Positions 9,574 to 19,277 of a DNA stretch of 64,000 nucleotides are shown one piece after another. Source of the stretch: Euzebyella marina (GTDB taxonomy: Bacteria > Bacteroidota > Bacteroidia > Flavobacteriales > Flavobacteriaceae). The notes under the pieces are model-generated. The model was given only the letters and a program-made list of their open reading frames with translations, had not been told where the DNA came from and did not search any database. Position 1 is the stretch's first letter. Each line of letters begins with the position of its first letter. Position numbers and translations under genes: made by a program. The stretch spans positions 62,001 through 126,000 of the forward strand of contig NZ_JACYFK010000001.1 in assembly GCF_014855515.1 (NCBI RefSeq), in the 5' to 3' direction.

Positions 9574-10876
9574 ATTTTTTACGCATGAATATGGAAACCG
9601 GCACTCCGGTGAAATCAAAGTTCTCTCTAAGCTTGTTTTCCAAAAAGCGTCTGTAAGGGTCTCTAATGTACTGCGGTAAATTACAGAAAAACGCAAACTG
9701 CGGGTATGGCGTAGGTAACTGCGTGATGAACTTAATTTTTACGTATTTGTCTTTGTACGCCGGTGGTGGTGTTCGTTCAATGATAGGAAGCATTACATCA
9801 TTCAACTGACGGGTCTTGATTTTTTTCGAACGGTTCTTATAGACATCGACAGCAGTTTCGATGGCCTTGTAAATTCGTTGCTTGGTCAGCGCCGAAATAA
9901 AAATAATAGGTACGTCGACAAATGGCTCGATAGCCTTTTTGATTTGCTTGGTATACTGTTTAACAGTATTGGTCTCTTTATCTTCTACCAAATCCCATTT
10001 ATTGACCAAAATAACCACGCCCTTGTTGTTGCGTTGCGCCAGCCAAAATATATTTTCTACCTGCCCATCAAAACCTCTTGTAGCATCAAACAACAACAAA
10101 CAAACATCGCTATGTTCAATAGCTCTAACGGACCTCATCACAGAATAGAACTCTAGATCTTCTTTGACCTTTCTTTTTCGACGGATTCCTGCTGTATCGA
10201 CCAGATTAAATTCAAACCCAAAACGGTTGTATTTGGTATCGATACTATCACGGGTCGTACCGGCAATATCGGTAACGATATACCTATCTTCACCGATAAG
10301 GGCATTGATAAAGCTTGATTTACCTGCATTGGGTCTACCGACCACGGCAAACCTTGGCAAATCGGCCTCTTCATCATCTTTTTCAGGAAGCACCTCGACC
10401 AAAGCGTCCAGTAATTCGCCTGTTCCGCTTCCGTTGATACTTGACAAAGTATAATATTCGCCCAATCCCAGAGCGTAAAACTCAACAGCATCTTCGGCAC
10501 GTTGCGCATTGTCAACTTTGTTAATGGCCAAGAAAACTGGCTTCTCAACCCTGCGCAAGAGCTTAGCGACATCTTCATCCATTCCCGTAACACCGGTTTC
10601 AACGTCGACCATAAAAATAATCGCGTCGGCCTCATCAATAGCCAATTCTACCTGACGGTCTATCTCTTGTTCAAAAACGTCATCGCTTCCCAATACATAA
10701 CCTCCGGTATCTATGAGCGAAAATTCCTTTCCGTTCCAATCACTCTTGCCGTAATGGCGGTCACGGGTAACCCCGCTTACCGCATCGACAATAGCTTCCC
10801 TTCTTTGAATAAGTCTATTAAAAAAGGTGGATTTACCCACATTCGGCCTTCCTACAATAGCAACAATCGCGCCCAT
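9572..10876 (-). CDS. der: Ribosome-assembly GTPase Der (EngA)
   Basis: A 434-residue cytoplasmic GTPase needed for 50S ribosomal subunit maturation. Two tandem G domains are plain: first GRPNVGKS (9-16), DTGG (56-59), NKVD (119-122); second GRPNAGKS (180-187), DTAG (227-230), NKWD (292-295). A KH-like domain completes the protein from about 350, including [18 protein letters not shown]. This tandem arrangement is unique to Der and the length is normal. It is on the same strand as the era gene further upstream but separated from it by a lipoprotein gene with its own terminator. Confidence 0.98.
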   Translation of the reverse strand: MGAIVAIVGRPNVGKSTFFNRLIQRREAIVDAVSGVTRDRHYGKSDWNGKEFSLIDTGGYVLGSDDVFEQEIDRQVELAIDEADAIIFMVDVETGVTGMDEDVAKLLRRVEKPVFLAINKVDNAQRAEDAVEFYALGLGEYYTLSSINGSGTGELLDALVEVLPEKDDEEADLPRFAVVGRPNAGKSSFINALIGEDRYIVTDIAGTTRDSIDTKYNRFGFEFNLVDTAGIRRKRKVKEDLEFYSVMRSVRAIEHSDVCLLLFDATRGFDGQVENIFWLAQRNNKGVVILVNKWDLVEDKETNTVKQYTKQIKKAIEPFVDVPIIFISALTKQRIYKAIETAVDVYKNRSKKIKTRQLNDVMLPIIERTPPPAYKDKYVKIKFITQLPTPYPQFAFFCNLPQYIRDPYRRFLENKLRENFDFTGVPVSIFMRKK

Positions 10877-10960
10877 ACCACGTTAAATTTGGCGCAAAAA
10901 TACTACATACCAATTATTTGCAGGTTCTTTTGCCTATATTTCTCGATAAGGGTACTTATG

Positions 10961-10995
10961 AAAAAAGAAACCCTCACGGAAAATTCCGCAAGGGT
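10961..10995 (-). terminator. Intrinsic terminator after the choice-of-anchor-I-like lipoprotein gene
   Basis: On the minus strand ACCCTTGCGGAA (10995-10984) pairs with TTCCGTGAGGGT (10981-10970) with a small internal mismatch, followed by TTTCTTTTTT (10969-10961). It separates this gene from der downstream. Confidence 0.75.
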
Positions 10996-11016
10996 AACCC
11001 AAAAATGTACTAAAAA

Positions 11017-12543
11017 TTAAGAGTTGATTTCGTAAATCGAAACCGTATTCGAGACTTCATTGGTAATGATCAACAAATCTTCTTTCGTTGGGCTCTTCTC
11101 TGCTGGCACCACTAGCAGCCCTTCTGGAGCAATGTCTTGGGCATCAAAAATCCAATTCAAAAATTCAGGCGCCGTTGGGTTGGTTATATCATATACCAAA
11201 ACACCACCTGTACGCTCTAGCCCGACAAATAGTAAGGTCGACCCACCTACTTTCAGCGTAGTTACGGCTTCAGGTTCCGCTCCTTTATCATCGCTTCGGC
11301 CATCTGCCTCCCCTTCATCTGCATTAAAAAATGCAGGGGCAATCTCAAAGGTTTGGCGCCCTATATCGTCGCCACTATCGTAAACCAAAGTACCATAGGT
11401 ATCCCAAATAGAGAACGAACGGGCACCGTACGAATAGATTTTATCATAGTCTCCATCACCATCTATATCACCATTGGCCAAAGTCGTTTTTAGCCTTCCT
11501 AAATTCTCATCTTCTTGAAGCTCTTCGGCATTCGGGAATACAGTGGCATCAAGCTCTAGGTCTTTTACCCTTGCCTCTTCTGAATATCCATCATAATCCC
11601 GAGCATCTCCTTCATTGGCCGTAATTAGATAATTGGTTCCTTTTATCTTTGCAAATGTGATGGCATCAGGCATATAAAAACCGTAGACGGGCCAATTCTG
11701 AAAGTTACCTACGATACCGTCATCATTGCTGGCATCTAATTGGTTTTCAGGAAGCGAATGGTCTTTTACACCAAGCCCATACACTTCTTTAATGACCATT
11801 GATTTTAAATCGACCACTGCCATTCCGTTATTCTCTTGCAGGGTTACATAGGCATATTTACTATCATCTGAAATAGCCACATATTCAGGTTCGATATCTT
11901 GGGCCAAGTTGGCTCCAGGGCCAAAAACCCTAAAATCGTTGCCAATGCCCTCTTTCGTAAAGTTGGTAAAAAACAAGGTGCCGATTTCTTTCTTTTTCAA
12001 ATCGATCACGGTTATAGACCCTTCGGGATCAACCGTATAATCATCATTAGGTTCACCTTCATTGGCAGCAACGATATATTTACCATTAGGGGAAAAGGTA
12101 ACCATATCTGGCAACGCACCAGCAGTGTAAGTTTCCAACAATTGCAACGATTCGGTATCATAAAGAGCTATCGACCCGTTGGCCTGCTTGTTCGGGTTCT
12201 CTACGGCCACCGCCAATACACCCTCATGCACATCAACACTATTCGGTGTTCCCGTTAGAGAAATACCTGATTGCTTAACTGCTGAAGAAGGATTGGAGAT
12301 ATCCCATACGGAGACTTCTCCGTCGTTCGGATTAACGATAAACAACCTTTTGGTCTTATCATCATAAGCGCTAATCTCGGCAAAGCCTTCATCGCCGGTT
12401 CCGTTTATAAAAGTGCCGATTTTAGTGAATTTAAGCCCCGACAATCCTTTATCAGGCTCTTCGCCAGGGTGCCCTATGTAATCTTTAATACATGAGGAAA
12501 GAAAAACGCCCGCCATGAGCGCAATTACTAGTGGTTTTTTCAT
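11017..12543 (-). CDS. Choice-of-anchor-I-like beta-propeller lipoprotein
   Basis: A 508-residue secreted lipoprotein with Cys18 in LSSC. The mature protein shows repeated propeller-like blades (LFIVNPNDGEVSVWD, YIVAANEGEPNDD, YAYVTLQENNGMAVVD) and a calcium-loop-like NGDIDGDGDYDK. The repeated ANEGE/TANEGDARDYDGY signature is characteristic of the 'choice-of-anchor I' proteins, which are often annotated next to alkaline phosphatases. The molecular role of that family is not settled. Here it stands between der and era with its own terminator, so the neighbours give no functional clue. Confidence 0.8.
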   Translation of the reverse strand: MKKPLVIALMAGVFLSSCIKDYIGHPGEEPDKGLSGLKFTKIGTFINGTGDEGFAEISAYDDKTKRLFIVNPNDGEVSVWDISNPSSAVKQSGISLTGTPNSVDVHEGVLAVAVENPNKQANGSIALYDTESLQLLETYTAGALPDMVTFSPNGKYIVAANEGEPNDDYTVDPEGSITVIDLKKKEIGTLFFTNFTKEGIGNDFRVFGPGANLAQDIEPEYVAISDDSKYAYVTLQENNGMAVVDLKSMVIKEVYGLGVKDHSLPENQLDASNDDGIVGNFQNWPVYGFYMPDAITFAKIKGTNYLITANEGDARDYDGYSEEARVKDLELDATVFPNAEELQEDENLGRLKTTLANGDIDGDGDYDKIYSYGARSFSIWDTYGTLVYDSGDDIGRQTFEIAPAFFNADEGEADGRSDDKGAEPEAVTTLKVGGSTLLFVGLERTGGVLVYDITNPTAPEFLNWIFDAQDIAPEGLLVVPAEKSPTKEDLLIITNEVSNTVSIYEINS

Positions 12544-12627
12544 TTTCAGTGGTGTTATTTAACTTTTACGAAAATGAAAAACCATCGTAACCAGAACGTA
12601 ATCTTATCTATAAGCTATAGTTATGAA

Positions 12628-13515
12628 TCAATTTTGATTGTAACCGAAGCGCTTGAGTTGCCTCATATCGCTTCGCCAGTTTTTGTTCACTTTTACATAA
12701 AGCTCGATATGAACTTGCTTACCGAAAAACTGCTCTAGATCTTTACGCGCCTCTACCCCTACTTTCTTTAGGGCAGCCCCTTTGTGACCTATAATGATGC
12801 CTTTTTGGGAATCACGCTCTACCATAATGACTGCTCGCATTCGAATAATATCATCATCTTCAAGAAACTCTTCCGTTTCTATTTCTACCGCATAAGGAAT
12901 CTCTTTTTTGTAGTGAAGAAGAATTTTTTCACGAATGGTCTCATTCACAAAAAACCTTTCAGGCCTATCGGTCAATTGGTCTTTAGGGTAGTAGGCAGGC
13001 CCCTCGGGAAGCAATTCGATGATGCGCTCAAATACATTTTTGATATTGAAATTACTCAAGGCCGAGATAGGATGCAATTCAACCGTAGGAAGCAACTCTT
13101 GCCAGTACTGTACCTGCTCTTCCAACAATTCTTGGGTGGCCGTATCTACTTTGTTCAATAGAAGAAGTACGGGTATTTTGCTATTTTTTATTTTTTCGAA
13201 AAAAGCTTCGTCCTTTAGAGCTTTCTCCCCTATTTCTACCATATAAATCAATACATCTGCATCTTCAAAAGCAGTCTTTACGAAGTTCATCATAGATGTT
13301 TGAAGCTCGTAAGCGGGTTTAATAATGCCTGGTGTATCAGACAATATCACCTGAAAATCATCTCCATTTACAATACCCAAAATACGGTGTCTTGTAGTCT
13401 GTGCCTTTGAGGTTATTATCGAAAGCTTCTCACCCACAAAGGCATTCATCAAAGTTGACTTGCCTACATTAGGGTTGCCGATAATATTTACAAACCCTGA
13501 TTTATGTTCTCCCAT
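12628..13515 (-). CDS. era: GTPase Era
   Basis: A 295-residue GTPase that binds 16S rRNA and assists 30S assembly. G motifs: GNPNVGKS (13-20), DTPG (60-63), NKVD (121-124). The C-terminal KH domain contains GHKGAALKKVG. The order of one G domain plus a type II KH domain and the length match Era. The gene lies 11 bases after the SPOUT methyltransferase gene on the same strand, suggesting a shared transcript with other RNA-maturation functions. Confidence 0.97.
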   Translation of the reverse strand: MGEHKSGFVNIIGNPNVGKSTLMNAFVGEKLSIITSKAQTTRHRILGIVNGDDFQVILSDTPGIIKPAYELQTSMMNFVKTAFEDADVLIYMVEIGEKALKDEAFFEKIKNSKIPVLLLLNKVDTATQELLEEQVQYWQELLPTVELHPISALSNFNIKNVFERIIELLPEGPAYYPKDQLTDRPERFFVNETIREKILLHYKKEIPYAVEIETEEFLEDDDIIRMRAVIMVERDSQKGIIIGHKGAALKKVGVEARKDLEQFFGKQVHIELYVKVNKNWRSDMRQLKRFGYNQN

Positions 13516-13526
13516 GATTAATTCTA

Positions 13527-13991
13527 TTAGCGCATTCGTGGTTTTGGTAGATTTCTATCGTACATAACAATGCTTCCTGCAACGGCAACATTCAAGCTTT
13601 TGGTCGATTTGAATTGGACCAAATGATGTGATTTTTCACAGGCTCTATTCGATAGACCGTGATCTTCAGCTCCTAATAAATAAACACATCTTCTGGGGTG
13701 ATTAAAAGATTCTAAATCAACGGATCCATCTTTCATTTCAACCCCCACCAACATGGCACCTTTAGGTAAATTGGCGTAAAAATCATCAAAAGTCTCATAA
13801 TGAAAATACGGCATTGCCTTAACCGCGTGATGCGTATCACTAGATTGCTTAGCATACCTGTTTCCTATGGTAAAAATAAAGCTTGCGCCAAGATTTTGGG
13901 CCGTGCGCCATAGCACCCCTAAGTTCTCGGGTGTTTTTCCGTTCTGAATGCCAATCCCAAAAAACTCATGTTCAAAATTATCAGTGCTCAC
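13527..13991 (-). CDS. SPOUT (TrmH/SpoU) family RNA methyltransferase
   Basis: A 154-residue protein with the three SpoU motifs: N23/R29 (motif 1), YLLGAEDHGLSN (104-115, motif 2) and SLNVAVAGSI (132-141, motif 3, part of the trefoil knot that binds S-adenosylmethionine). Such enzymes make 2'-O-methyl ribose in tRNA or rRNA. It has only the catalytic knot and no extra RNA-binding domain, as in TrmL-like members, but the target base cannot be inferred from sequence. Its start overlaps the end of the AGCS transporter gene by 11 bases and era follows closely. Confidence 0.9.
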   Translation of the reverse strand: MSTDNFEHEFFGIGIQNGKTPENLGVLWRTAQNLGASFIFTIGNRYAKQSSDTHHAVKAMPYFHYETFDDFYANLPKGAMLVGVEMKDGSVDLESFNHPRRCVYLLGAEDHGLSNRACEKSHHLVQFKSTKSLNVAVAGSIVMYDRNLPKPRMR

Positions 13992-15342
13992 CTTTCAACC
14001 TCTGAAAATATTTCTTTGCCTCTTTATTCACTTTAGGCGCCAACAAAAGTACGGCAATCATATTGGGTATGACCATTAATGCATAAGAAAGATCGATGAG
14101 ATTTTTAACCAGTTCTAAAGATGCCACGGCCGCAAAAACAATCATAATTACGAAGTACCAGTTATACAGTTTACCGATTTTGGGATTCGTTAAAAACGAT
14201 AGGCACTTTACCCCATAGTAAGAATAGGTGAATAGTGTAGATAGAGCAAACGCAGTAACAATTAGCATCAACAGGTCATCGCCATAACCGAACAATGTCT
14301 TTTCAAATGCGGAAAGTGTCATAACAATTCCGCTACTATCTTCTAAATAAGCGCCACTTAGAATAATCACGACCGCCGTAAAGGTGCAAACCAAAATAGT
14401 ATCTATAAAGGGGCCTAACATGGCCACCAAACCCTCTTTGATAGGGCTATCAGTTTTCGACTGCCCGTGATACATGGGCGCACTACCAAGACCGGCCTCG
14501 TTAGAAAACATGGCCCTGCGTATACCGATAATGACCAGCCCCCAAAATCCGCCGGTTACCACAGTCTTAAAATTCCAAGCTTCGGCAAATATCATTTTAA
14601 GAGAGGGAATAATTTGAGATGCATTGAGCGACATAACCACCACGACGGCAATGAGATAGACCAATACCATAAATGGCACAATAGCAGAAGCCACTTTAGC
14701 AATTTTTGTAAGTCCACCGAAAATCACAAATGAAGTAATAATGGCCAAAACGACACCTATGCCCAATTGCCAATTAAAATCGCCAAAATTGGCAATAGAT
14801 TCATTTGGCTCAACCACGCTCATAAAAGTCTCGGTAAACTGATTGGCCGTAAAGACACCTAAAAAACCAAAGAGTCCACAAATCGCAAAGAATACGGCCA
14901 AAGGTTTTGCCTTTTCTCCCAAACCTTTGGTTATATAATACATCGGCCCGCCCTGCAGTTTTCCATCGGCGTCTGAAGATCGGTACATAACCGCAAGACT
15001 ACAGGAATAGAACTTGATACACATGCCGATCAAGGCGGTAACCCATATCCAAAAAACAACGCCAGGCCCACCATCATGAATGGCAATGGCGACCCCAGAT
15101 ATATTACCAAGACCAACGGTCGCGGCCACTGCAGCAGAAAGAGCCTGAAATGAGCTCACATCGCCTTGCGCCGATTTATCATCGTATTTACCGGCTGTAA
15201 TAGCAATGGCGTGGCCAAAAAAACGATAGGGCAAAAATTTAGAGTACGCGACCAAGAAAAGTCCGCCACCAATTAAAAGTATAAACATGGGCCACTCGGT
15301 GAATGGTAAGGCCCTTGCAATAAAGTCGTTGATTATCTCCAT
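13981..15342 (-). CDS. Sodium:alanine (AGCS family) symporter
   Basis: A 453-residue inner-membrane amino-acid carrier of the alanine/glycine:cation symporter family. Diagnostic stretches are AATVGLGNISGVA (near residue 75), GGPMYYI, and FSNEAGLGSAPM in the middle. About ten or eleven hydrophobic helices are visible and the length is normal for AlsT/DagA-type proteins. Likely imports alanine or glycine with sodium. It is the first gene of a cluster with the SPOUT methyltransferase and era (11-base overlap, then 11-base gap). Confidence 0.93.
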   Translation of the reverse strand: MEIINDFIARALPFTEWPMFILLIGGGLFLVAYSKFLPYRFFGHAIAITAGKYDDKSAQGDVSSFQALSAAVAATVGLGNISGVAIAIHDGGPGVVFWIWVTALIGMCIKFYSCSLAVMYRSSDADGKLQGGPMYYITKGLGEKAKPLAVFFAICGLFGFLGVFTANQFTETFMSVVEPNESIANFGDFNWQLGIGVVLAIITSFVIFGGLTKIAKVASAIVPFMVLVYLIAVVVVMSLNASQIIPSLKMIFAEAWNFKTVVTGGFWGLVIIGIRRAMFSNEAGLGSAPMYHGQSKTDSPIKEGLVAMLGPFIDTILVCTFTAVVIILSGAYLEDSSGIVMTLSAFEKTLFGYGDDLLMLIVTAFALSTLFTYSYYGVKCLSFLTNPKIGKLYNWYFVIMIVFAAVASLELVKNLIDLSYALMVIPNMIAVLLLAPKVNKEAKKYFQRLKGEH

Positions 15343-15417
15343 AAAATGTATAGCAAGTCTCGAAGGTATGCATTTTAAGTATTTATGAAGGTAGTTAAAA
15401 AAGATTCTGCAACAAGT

Positions 15418-15449
15418 TTTGATAATACCATAAAACAGTTGTATATTTG
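15418..15449 (+). promoter_or_regulatory. Bacteroidota-type promoter of the initiator tRNA
   Basis: TTTG at 15418-15421 and TATATTTG at 15442-15449 (exact match to TAnnTTTG) are separated by 20 bases, the spacing of the Bacteroidota housekeeping promoter. The tRNA begins 81 bases downstream. The intervening leader has a possible CTTCTC/GAGAAG pairing that could guide 5' processing. Confidence 0.75.
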
Positions 15450-15529
15450 TCGCCCGTTACGAATAGTAGCGCTCTTCTCGGCAGTGTCATGAACTGCAGT
15501 AGTAATTGCAAGAGAGAAGAAACCCACAT

Positions 15530-15602
<73 letters not shown>

Positions 15603-15609
15603 CAAAGCC

Positions 15610-15648
15610 AAAAGCCATCAATCTTTGTTGATGGCTTTTCTTTTTTCT
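15610..15648 (+). terminator. Intrinsic terminator after tRNA-fMet
   Basis: Perfect 12-base arms 15610-15621 and 15628-15639 (AAAAGCCATCAA / TTGATGGCTTTT) with loop TCTTTG, followed by a T-rich tail. It begins eight bases after the tRNA end, so the tRNA is a single-gene unit. Confidence 0.9.
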
Positions 15649-15869
15649 AATACTGCGGTTTATAGGAAAAAGTGAATTACCATAATGATTTTAAGTCTAT
15701 CACTTCCTAATTGCAATTTTTGTACTTTACTAGCCATAACTTAGAAACTTGGCCTGCGCTTTGACGAGAAAATGTCAAAGCCAAATTTACCTCCCCCTTT
15801 TCATTTTGCCAAGATTCTTTGTAGCCCCTTTAACATATGGCCTTTAAAGGCTTAGTCGAATATTTGATT

Positions 15870-16790
15870 ATGAAAGCAGTTGTATACAAACAATATGGCC
15901 CGCCCCATGTTTTGATATTGATGGATATCGAAAAACCAACAGTCAAAAAAAATGAAATTCTGGTAAAGATTTATTCTACCACCGTTACTTCAGGCGATAC
16001 CAGATTACGCGCCAGTAACTTTCCCCCTATAGCATGGTTATTCGTTCGCTTGATCTACGGGCTGTTCAAACCTAAAAAAGAAATTTTAGGGCATGAATTT
16101 TCCGGAGTTGTAGAAGCGGTAGGTAAAGATGTTACTTTATATAAAATCGGAGACGAAGTTCTTGGCACCCCAACCACTCTTTCGACCGGTTCGTATACCG
16201 AATATATAAGTGTACCGGTAGTAAGAAAAAAGGGGGTGCTTGGCAAAAAACCGAAAAATTTAGATTTTAACGAAGCAGCCGCTCTACCTGTAGGGGGTAT
16301 GACGGCCCTATTCCTTCTTGACAAAGCTGGCCTTAGTAAAGGACAAAATGTTTTGGTTTATGGTGCATCAGGTAGCGTGGGTAGCTTTGCCGTGCAAATT
16401 GCCGAAAGCCAAGGCGCCAAAGTTGTGGCCGTTTGCAGTGGCTCTAATTTCGAAATGGTACAATCTCTCGGAGCCGACAGTGCTATTGACTATCACCAAA
16501 ATGATTTCACACTGATCAACGAGAGGTTTGACATCGTTTTTGATGCGGTCGGCAAGATAACCAAATCGCAGGCAAAGAAAGTATTGAAGCTGAATGGTAG
16601 CTTCGTTTCAATCAACGCCATCACGAACCCCAAACAAGAACATTTGAACCGCCTACTTGAACTTACCAAAGAAGAAAAAATCAAACCCTATATAGACCGG
16701 TGCTTTTCAATTTCTGAAATAGTAGCTGCCCATGAGTATGTTGATCAAGGAAGAAAAAAAGGGAACGTAGTGGTTGAGGTAGCACACTAA
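15870..16790 (+). CDS. NAD(P)-dependent quinone-oxidoreductase-like (MDR superfamily) enzyme
   Basis: A 306-residue cytoplasmic oxidoreductase. The GroES-like N-terminal part contains the conserved EILGHEFSGVVEAVG (about 71-85); the nucleotide-binding domain shows VYGASGSVGSFAVQIA (163-178), the AxxGxxG form typical of NADPH-using quinone/enone reductases. There is no structural zinc loop and no zinc-ligand cysteine, so it is a zinc-free MDR. The actual substrate is unknown; quinones or alpha,beta-unsaturated carbonyls are usual. Start set at MKAVVYKQYG, the customary N-terminus; 11 extra in-frame codons upstream are unlikely. Single gene. Confidence 0.9.
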   Translation: MKAVVYKQYGPPHVLILMDIEKPTVKKNEILVKIYSTTVTSGDTRLRASNFPPIAWLFVRLIYGLFKPKKEILGHEFSGVVEAVGKDVTLYKIGDEVLGTPTTLSTGSYTEYISVPVVRKKGVLGKKPKNLDFNEAAALPVGGMTALFLLDKAGLSKGQNVLVYGASGSVGSFAVQIAESQGAKVVAVCSGSNFEMVQSLGADSAIDYHQNDFTLINERFDIVFDAVGKITKSQAKKVLKLNGSFVSINAITNPKQEHLNRLLELTKEEKIKPYIDRCFSISEIVAAHEYVDQGRKKGNVVVEVAH

Positions 16791-16869
16791 AGGCTCCTTA
16801 TGCCCTTACTATTTAAAAGGATTATAGTAAAAACCATTTTTCAAATTTCTTACTAAGAATCATTTTCAA

Positions 16870-16911
16870 TTTTATTGAAATACAAATTATTTTTATTGAA
16901 TATCAATAAAA
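16870..16911. promoter_or_regulatory. Candidate operator of the DUF2975/HTH pair
   Basis: TTTTATTGA (16891-16899), ATA, TCAATAAAA (16903-16911) form a perfect 9-base inverted repeat. A further TTTTATTGA half-site lies at 16870-16878, exactly 21 bases upstream of the first arm, i.e. two helical turns and on the same DNA face. It is 40 bases before the membrane-protein start. The HTH protein two genes on is the obvious candidate ligand (inference). Confidence 0.5.
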
Positions 16912-16950
16912 AATTGTAATCTTGTCTTAGATTTTATTCTAAGTGTAGTT

Positions 16951-17430
16951 ATGAAAAAAACTTCTATCAGGTTTCTTCAGTCGGGCGTTGTTCTTCTGGC
17001 CATCGTCACCCTTATCATATTGATTCGATTTCCGATGCTCGAAGGCAGAGCCGAGAATTTAGACTTATTACATATTTATATGGACCCCTTAATTTTATAT
17101 GGATATCTAGCATCCATAGCATTTTTTGTGGCTTTGTATAAGGCTATCAAACTTCTAGGATATATTGGTCAAAATCGACTGTTTTCCCTCACCTCATTGA
17201 GAACCTTAAAAAGTATTAAGCATTGTGCGATTATTGTCAGTATCGCTATTGCTCTTGCGGCCATTTATGTACGGATATTTCATCATAAAGATGATGACCC
17301 TGCTGGGTTTCTGGCTATGTGTATAGTATCCTCATTTGCATCCATATCAGTGGCTGTTGCGATAAATGTTTTAGAAAGAATCTTGCAGAACGCTATTGAC
17401 ATGAAATCAGAAAACGAAATGACCATATAA
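16951..17430 (+). CDS. DUF2975-type four-helix membrane protein
   Basis: A 159-residue inner-membrane protein with four hydrophobic segments at about 11-30, 48-73, 88-110 and 118-144. Length, topology and coupling to a tiny XRE regulator two bases downstream match the DUF2975 family. The role of that family is not established. The inverted repeat upstream suggests autoregulation by the partner. Confidence 0.8.
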   Translation: MKKTSIRFLQSGVVLLAIVTLIILIRFPMLEGRAENLDLLHIYMDPLILYGYLASIAFFVALYKAIKLLGYIGQNRLFSLTSLRTLKSIKHCAIIVSIAIALAAIYVRIFHHKDDDPAGFLAMCIVSSFASISVAVAINVLERILQNAIDMKSENEMTI

Positions 17431-17432
17431 TT

Positions 17433-17642
17433 ATGCCAATTATCGTAAACTTAGATGTCGTTATGGCGCAACAGAAGATTTCTCTCAACGAACTTTCAGA
17501 TAGAGTGGGTCTTACCTTATCAAACCTATCAATTCTAAAGACGGGCAAAGCCAAAGCCGTACGTTTCAGTACGTTGGAAGCAATCTGTCAAGCCTTAGAT
17601 TGCCAGCCGGGCGATATCTTAGAATACTCTGATGAAGAATAG
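17433..17642 (+). CDS. XRE/Cro-type helix-turn-helix regulator
   Basis: A 69-residue protein that is almost only a DNA-binding domain. The helix-turn-helix is seen in SLNELSDRVGLTLSNLSILK (residues 17-36), followed by ALDCQPGDILEY, the usual end of the YozG-like small Cro/C1 family. It starts two bases after the DUF2975 gene stop, so the two are co-transcribed and probably translationally coupled. It probably binds the palindrome at 16891-16911. Confidence 0.9.
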   Translation: MPIIVNLDVVMAQQKISLNELSDRVGLTLSNLSILKTGKAKAVRFSTLEAICQALDCQPGDILEYSDEE

Positions 17643-17807
17643 GGATTAGGTCTAATTGGCACACAAATGTGAGAAAGCAAAGCTTAAAGCTCTCGAAGAC
17701 ATCGCCATTAAACAAATATTTTAAAAACTTTACAACCCTTTTTAAATGTGCGACACCATACTTTTCCTATGGACCAATTAGGTGCATAAAGACTATTTTT
17801 CCTTCAT

Positions 17808-19274
17808 CTAAAAGGGTCCGCTAGCATCAATTAAATCAGCCTTATGTTTTAATCCGGGCATAACCCCGCGAGTTTGAAAACCTTCTTCAATTCGGCTTCC
17901 ATCGTCTCGAGTGTACCAGTCTCCTGTAAGATTATCGGGTATAGAATCACCTGTTTCTATCATCCACTTTTCTAAAATCGTTCTAAGAGTTATATGAATG
18001 TCTTGATAAGTGTTATTTCCTAACAAATTGTCATACTGATTTGTATCAGTCGATAATTTAAAGAGCTCTTCCATTGACCGTGGTTTCAGAAAAACATCAT
18101 TTTGCGCCTCCGTAAGGCTTCCATCTATTTTTTCTTGTTTTAAGGCTTGAAATGATGGGCTCTTCAAGGCGTCTGCCGGCCCCTGATTAGCGTACTTGGG
18201 TCTTGAATTAAGAATATATAAGTATTCTGATGTTCTAATAACCCTTTCATGTGCTTCATGGTCATGCCAATTATGTTCACCAAAAGCATAGTTTCTAAAA
18301 CTTGCCGCAGGATTTGTCAATAATTTTTTGAAGCTTCTGCCTTGAAAACTTTTTGGGGTTTCTGCACCACAAACTTCCAGAATTGTTGGAGCCAAATCCA
18401 TTATACTAATTAAAGCTTTACTAACACCCTTTTTAATCTTATTCGGCCAGTGAGCAATAAAAGGTGTCTTTAGACCTGAATCATACATTCTGGTTTTATC
18501 TCTTGGAAACGGTCTCCCGTTATCCGCCATAATAAGAATAAGGGTATTATCATATTGCCCTTCTTTTTTTAACAAAGTCACCACTTGACCTATATGGTGG
18601 TCAAACCGTTTGATCTCATCATAGTATCGGGCTATATCAATTTTTGTAGGTCCATCATTCACCAAGGTTTTTGGCACCTCAACAGTCTCCGGTAAATGAG
18701 TTCCAGAAAAATTATTAGCACCCCACGGCCTGTGAGCATCCATGGATGCGAACCAAAAGAAAAATGGTCGGCTTTTATCTCGGTCTTTAAGTGCAGGTAA
18801 CCACATGTCCTCTCCCCCATCTCCATTTGCCTTTCCATTATCATGAATTACATCGAAACCGTTTCGCAAAAGATCTCCCATGTGCCATTTACCTGCCTGG
18901 CCTGTGTGGTAGCCTTTATTTTTCAATTGTGAGGCAATCGAACTAAAATTTCTTTTTGGTTCCGTATGTAGTTCTGCAGCACCTGTATTATGAGGATATC
19001 GACCAGTCATGATACTAATTCTACTAGGACTACAGGAACTAGTTGTTAAAATGGCATTATCAAATCTAAGACCTCCCTCGGCCAACCCATCAATATTTGG
19101 TGTTTGAACATCTTTGTTACCATAGCATCCGAAGTCGTTCCAGCTAATATCGTCTGCTATGAATACGATGATATTGGGTGGTATGGTATCAAATGTTGGA
19201 TTTATGCCGATTGACATTAATTCAAAAGGGAAAATTCCAAAAAAAAGAAAATATAAAATGGCTTTTTTCAGCAT
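17808..19274 (-). CDS. Secreted type I (formylglycine) sulfatase, SGSH-like
   Basis: A 488-residue hydrolase releasing sulfate from sulfated substrates, presumably glycans. After an N-terminal hydrophobic signal it shows metal-binding DD (41-42) and the activation motif C81-S-P-S-R85, whose cysteine is turned into formylglycine by a maturase not present here. GKWHMGD (129-134 region) and DAHRPW follow. The SSCSPSR form and PHNTGAAELH stretch resemble heparan-N-sulfatase (SGSH)-type enzymes, but this does not fix the substrate. It is the last gene of the locus, three bases after the FG-GAP lipoprotein gene, with no terminator seen after it. Confidence 0.92.
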   Translation of the reverse strand: MLKKAILYFLFFGIFPFELMSIGINPTFDTIPPNIIVFIADDISWNDFGCYGNKDVQTPNIDGLAEGGLRFDNAILTTSSCSPSRISIMTGRYPHNTGAAELHTEPKRNFSSIASQLKNKGYHTGQAGKWHMGDLLRNGFDVIHDNGKANGDGGEDMWLPALKDRDKSRPFFFWFASMDAHRPWGANNFSGTHLPETVEVPKTLVNDGPTKIDIARYYDEIKRFDHHIGQVVTLLKKEGQYDNTLILIMADNGRPFPRDKTRMYDSGLKTPFIAHWPNKIKKGVSKALISIMDLAPTILEVCGAETPKSFQGRSFKKLLTNPAASFRNYAFGEHNWHDHEAHERVIRTSEYLYILNSRPKYANQGPADALKSPSFQALKQEKIDGSLTEAQNDVFLKPRSMEELFKLSTDTNQYDNLLGNNTYQDIHITLRTILEKWMIETGDSIPDNLTGDWYTRDDGSRIEEGFQTRGVMPGLKHKADLIDASGPF

Positions 19275-19277
19275 TAC

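Noticed and set aside
10502-11020. Plus-strand open frame of 172 codons over the der start
   Set aside because: Shadow of der; no domain, no signal and composition of an antisense frame.
17643-17807. CTAATTGG / CCAATTAG inverted repeat across the gap between the HTH gene and the sulfatase
   Set aside because: Eight bases over a distance of more than 100; probably chance, and no T-run to make it a terminator.
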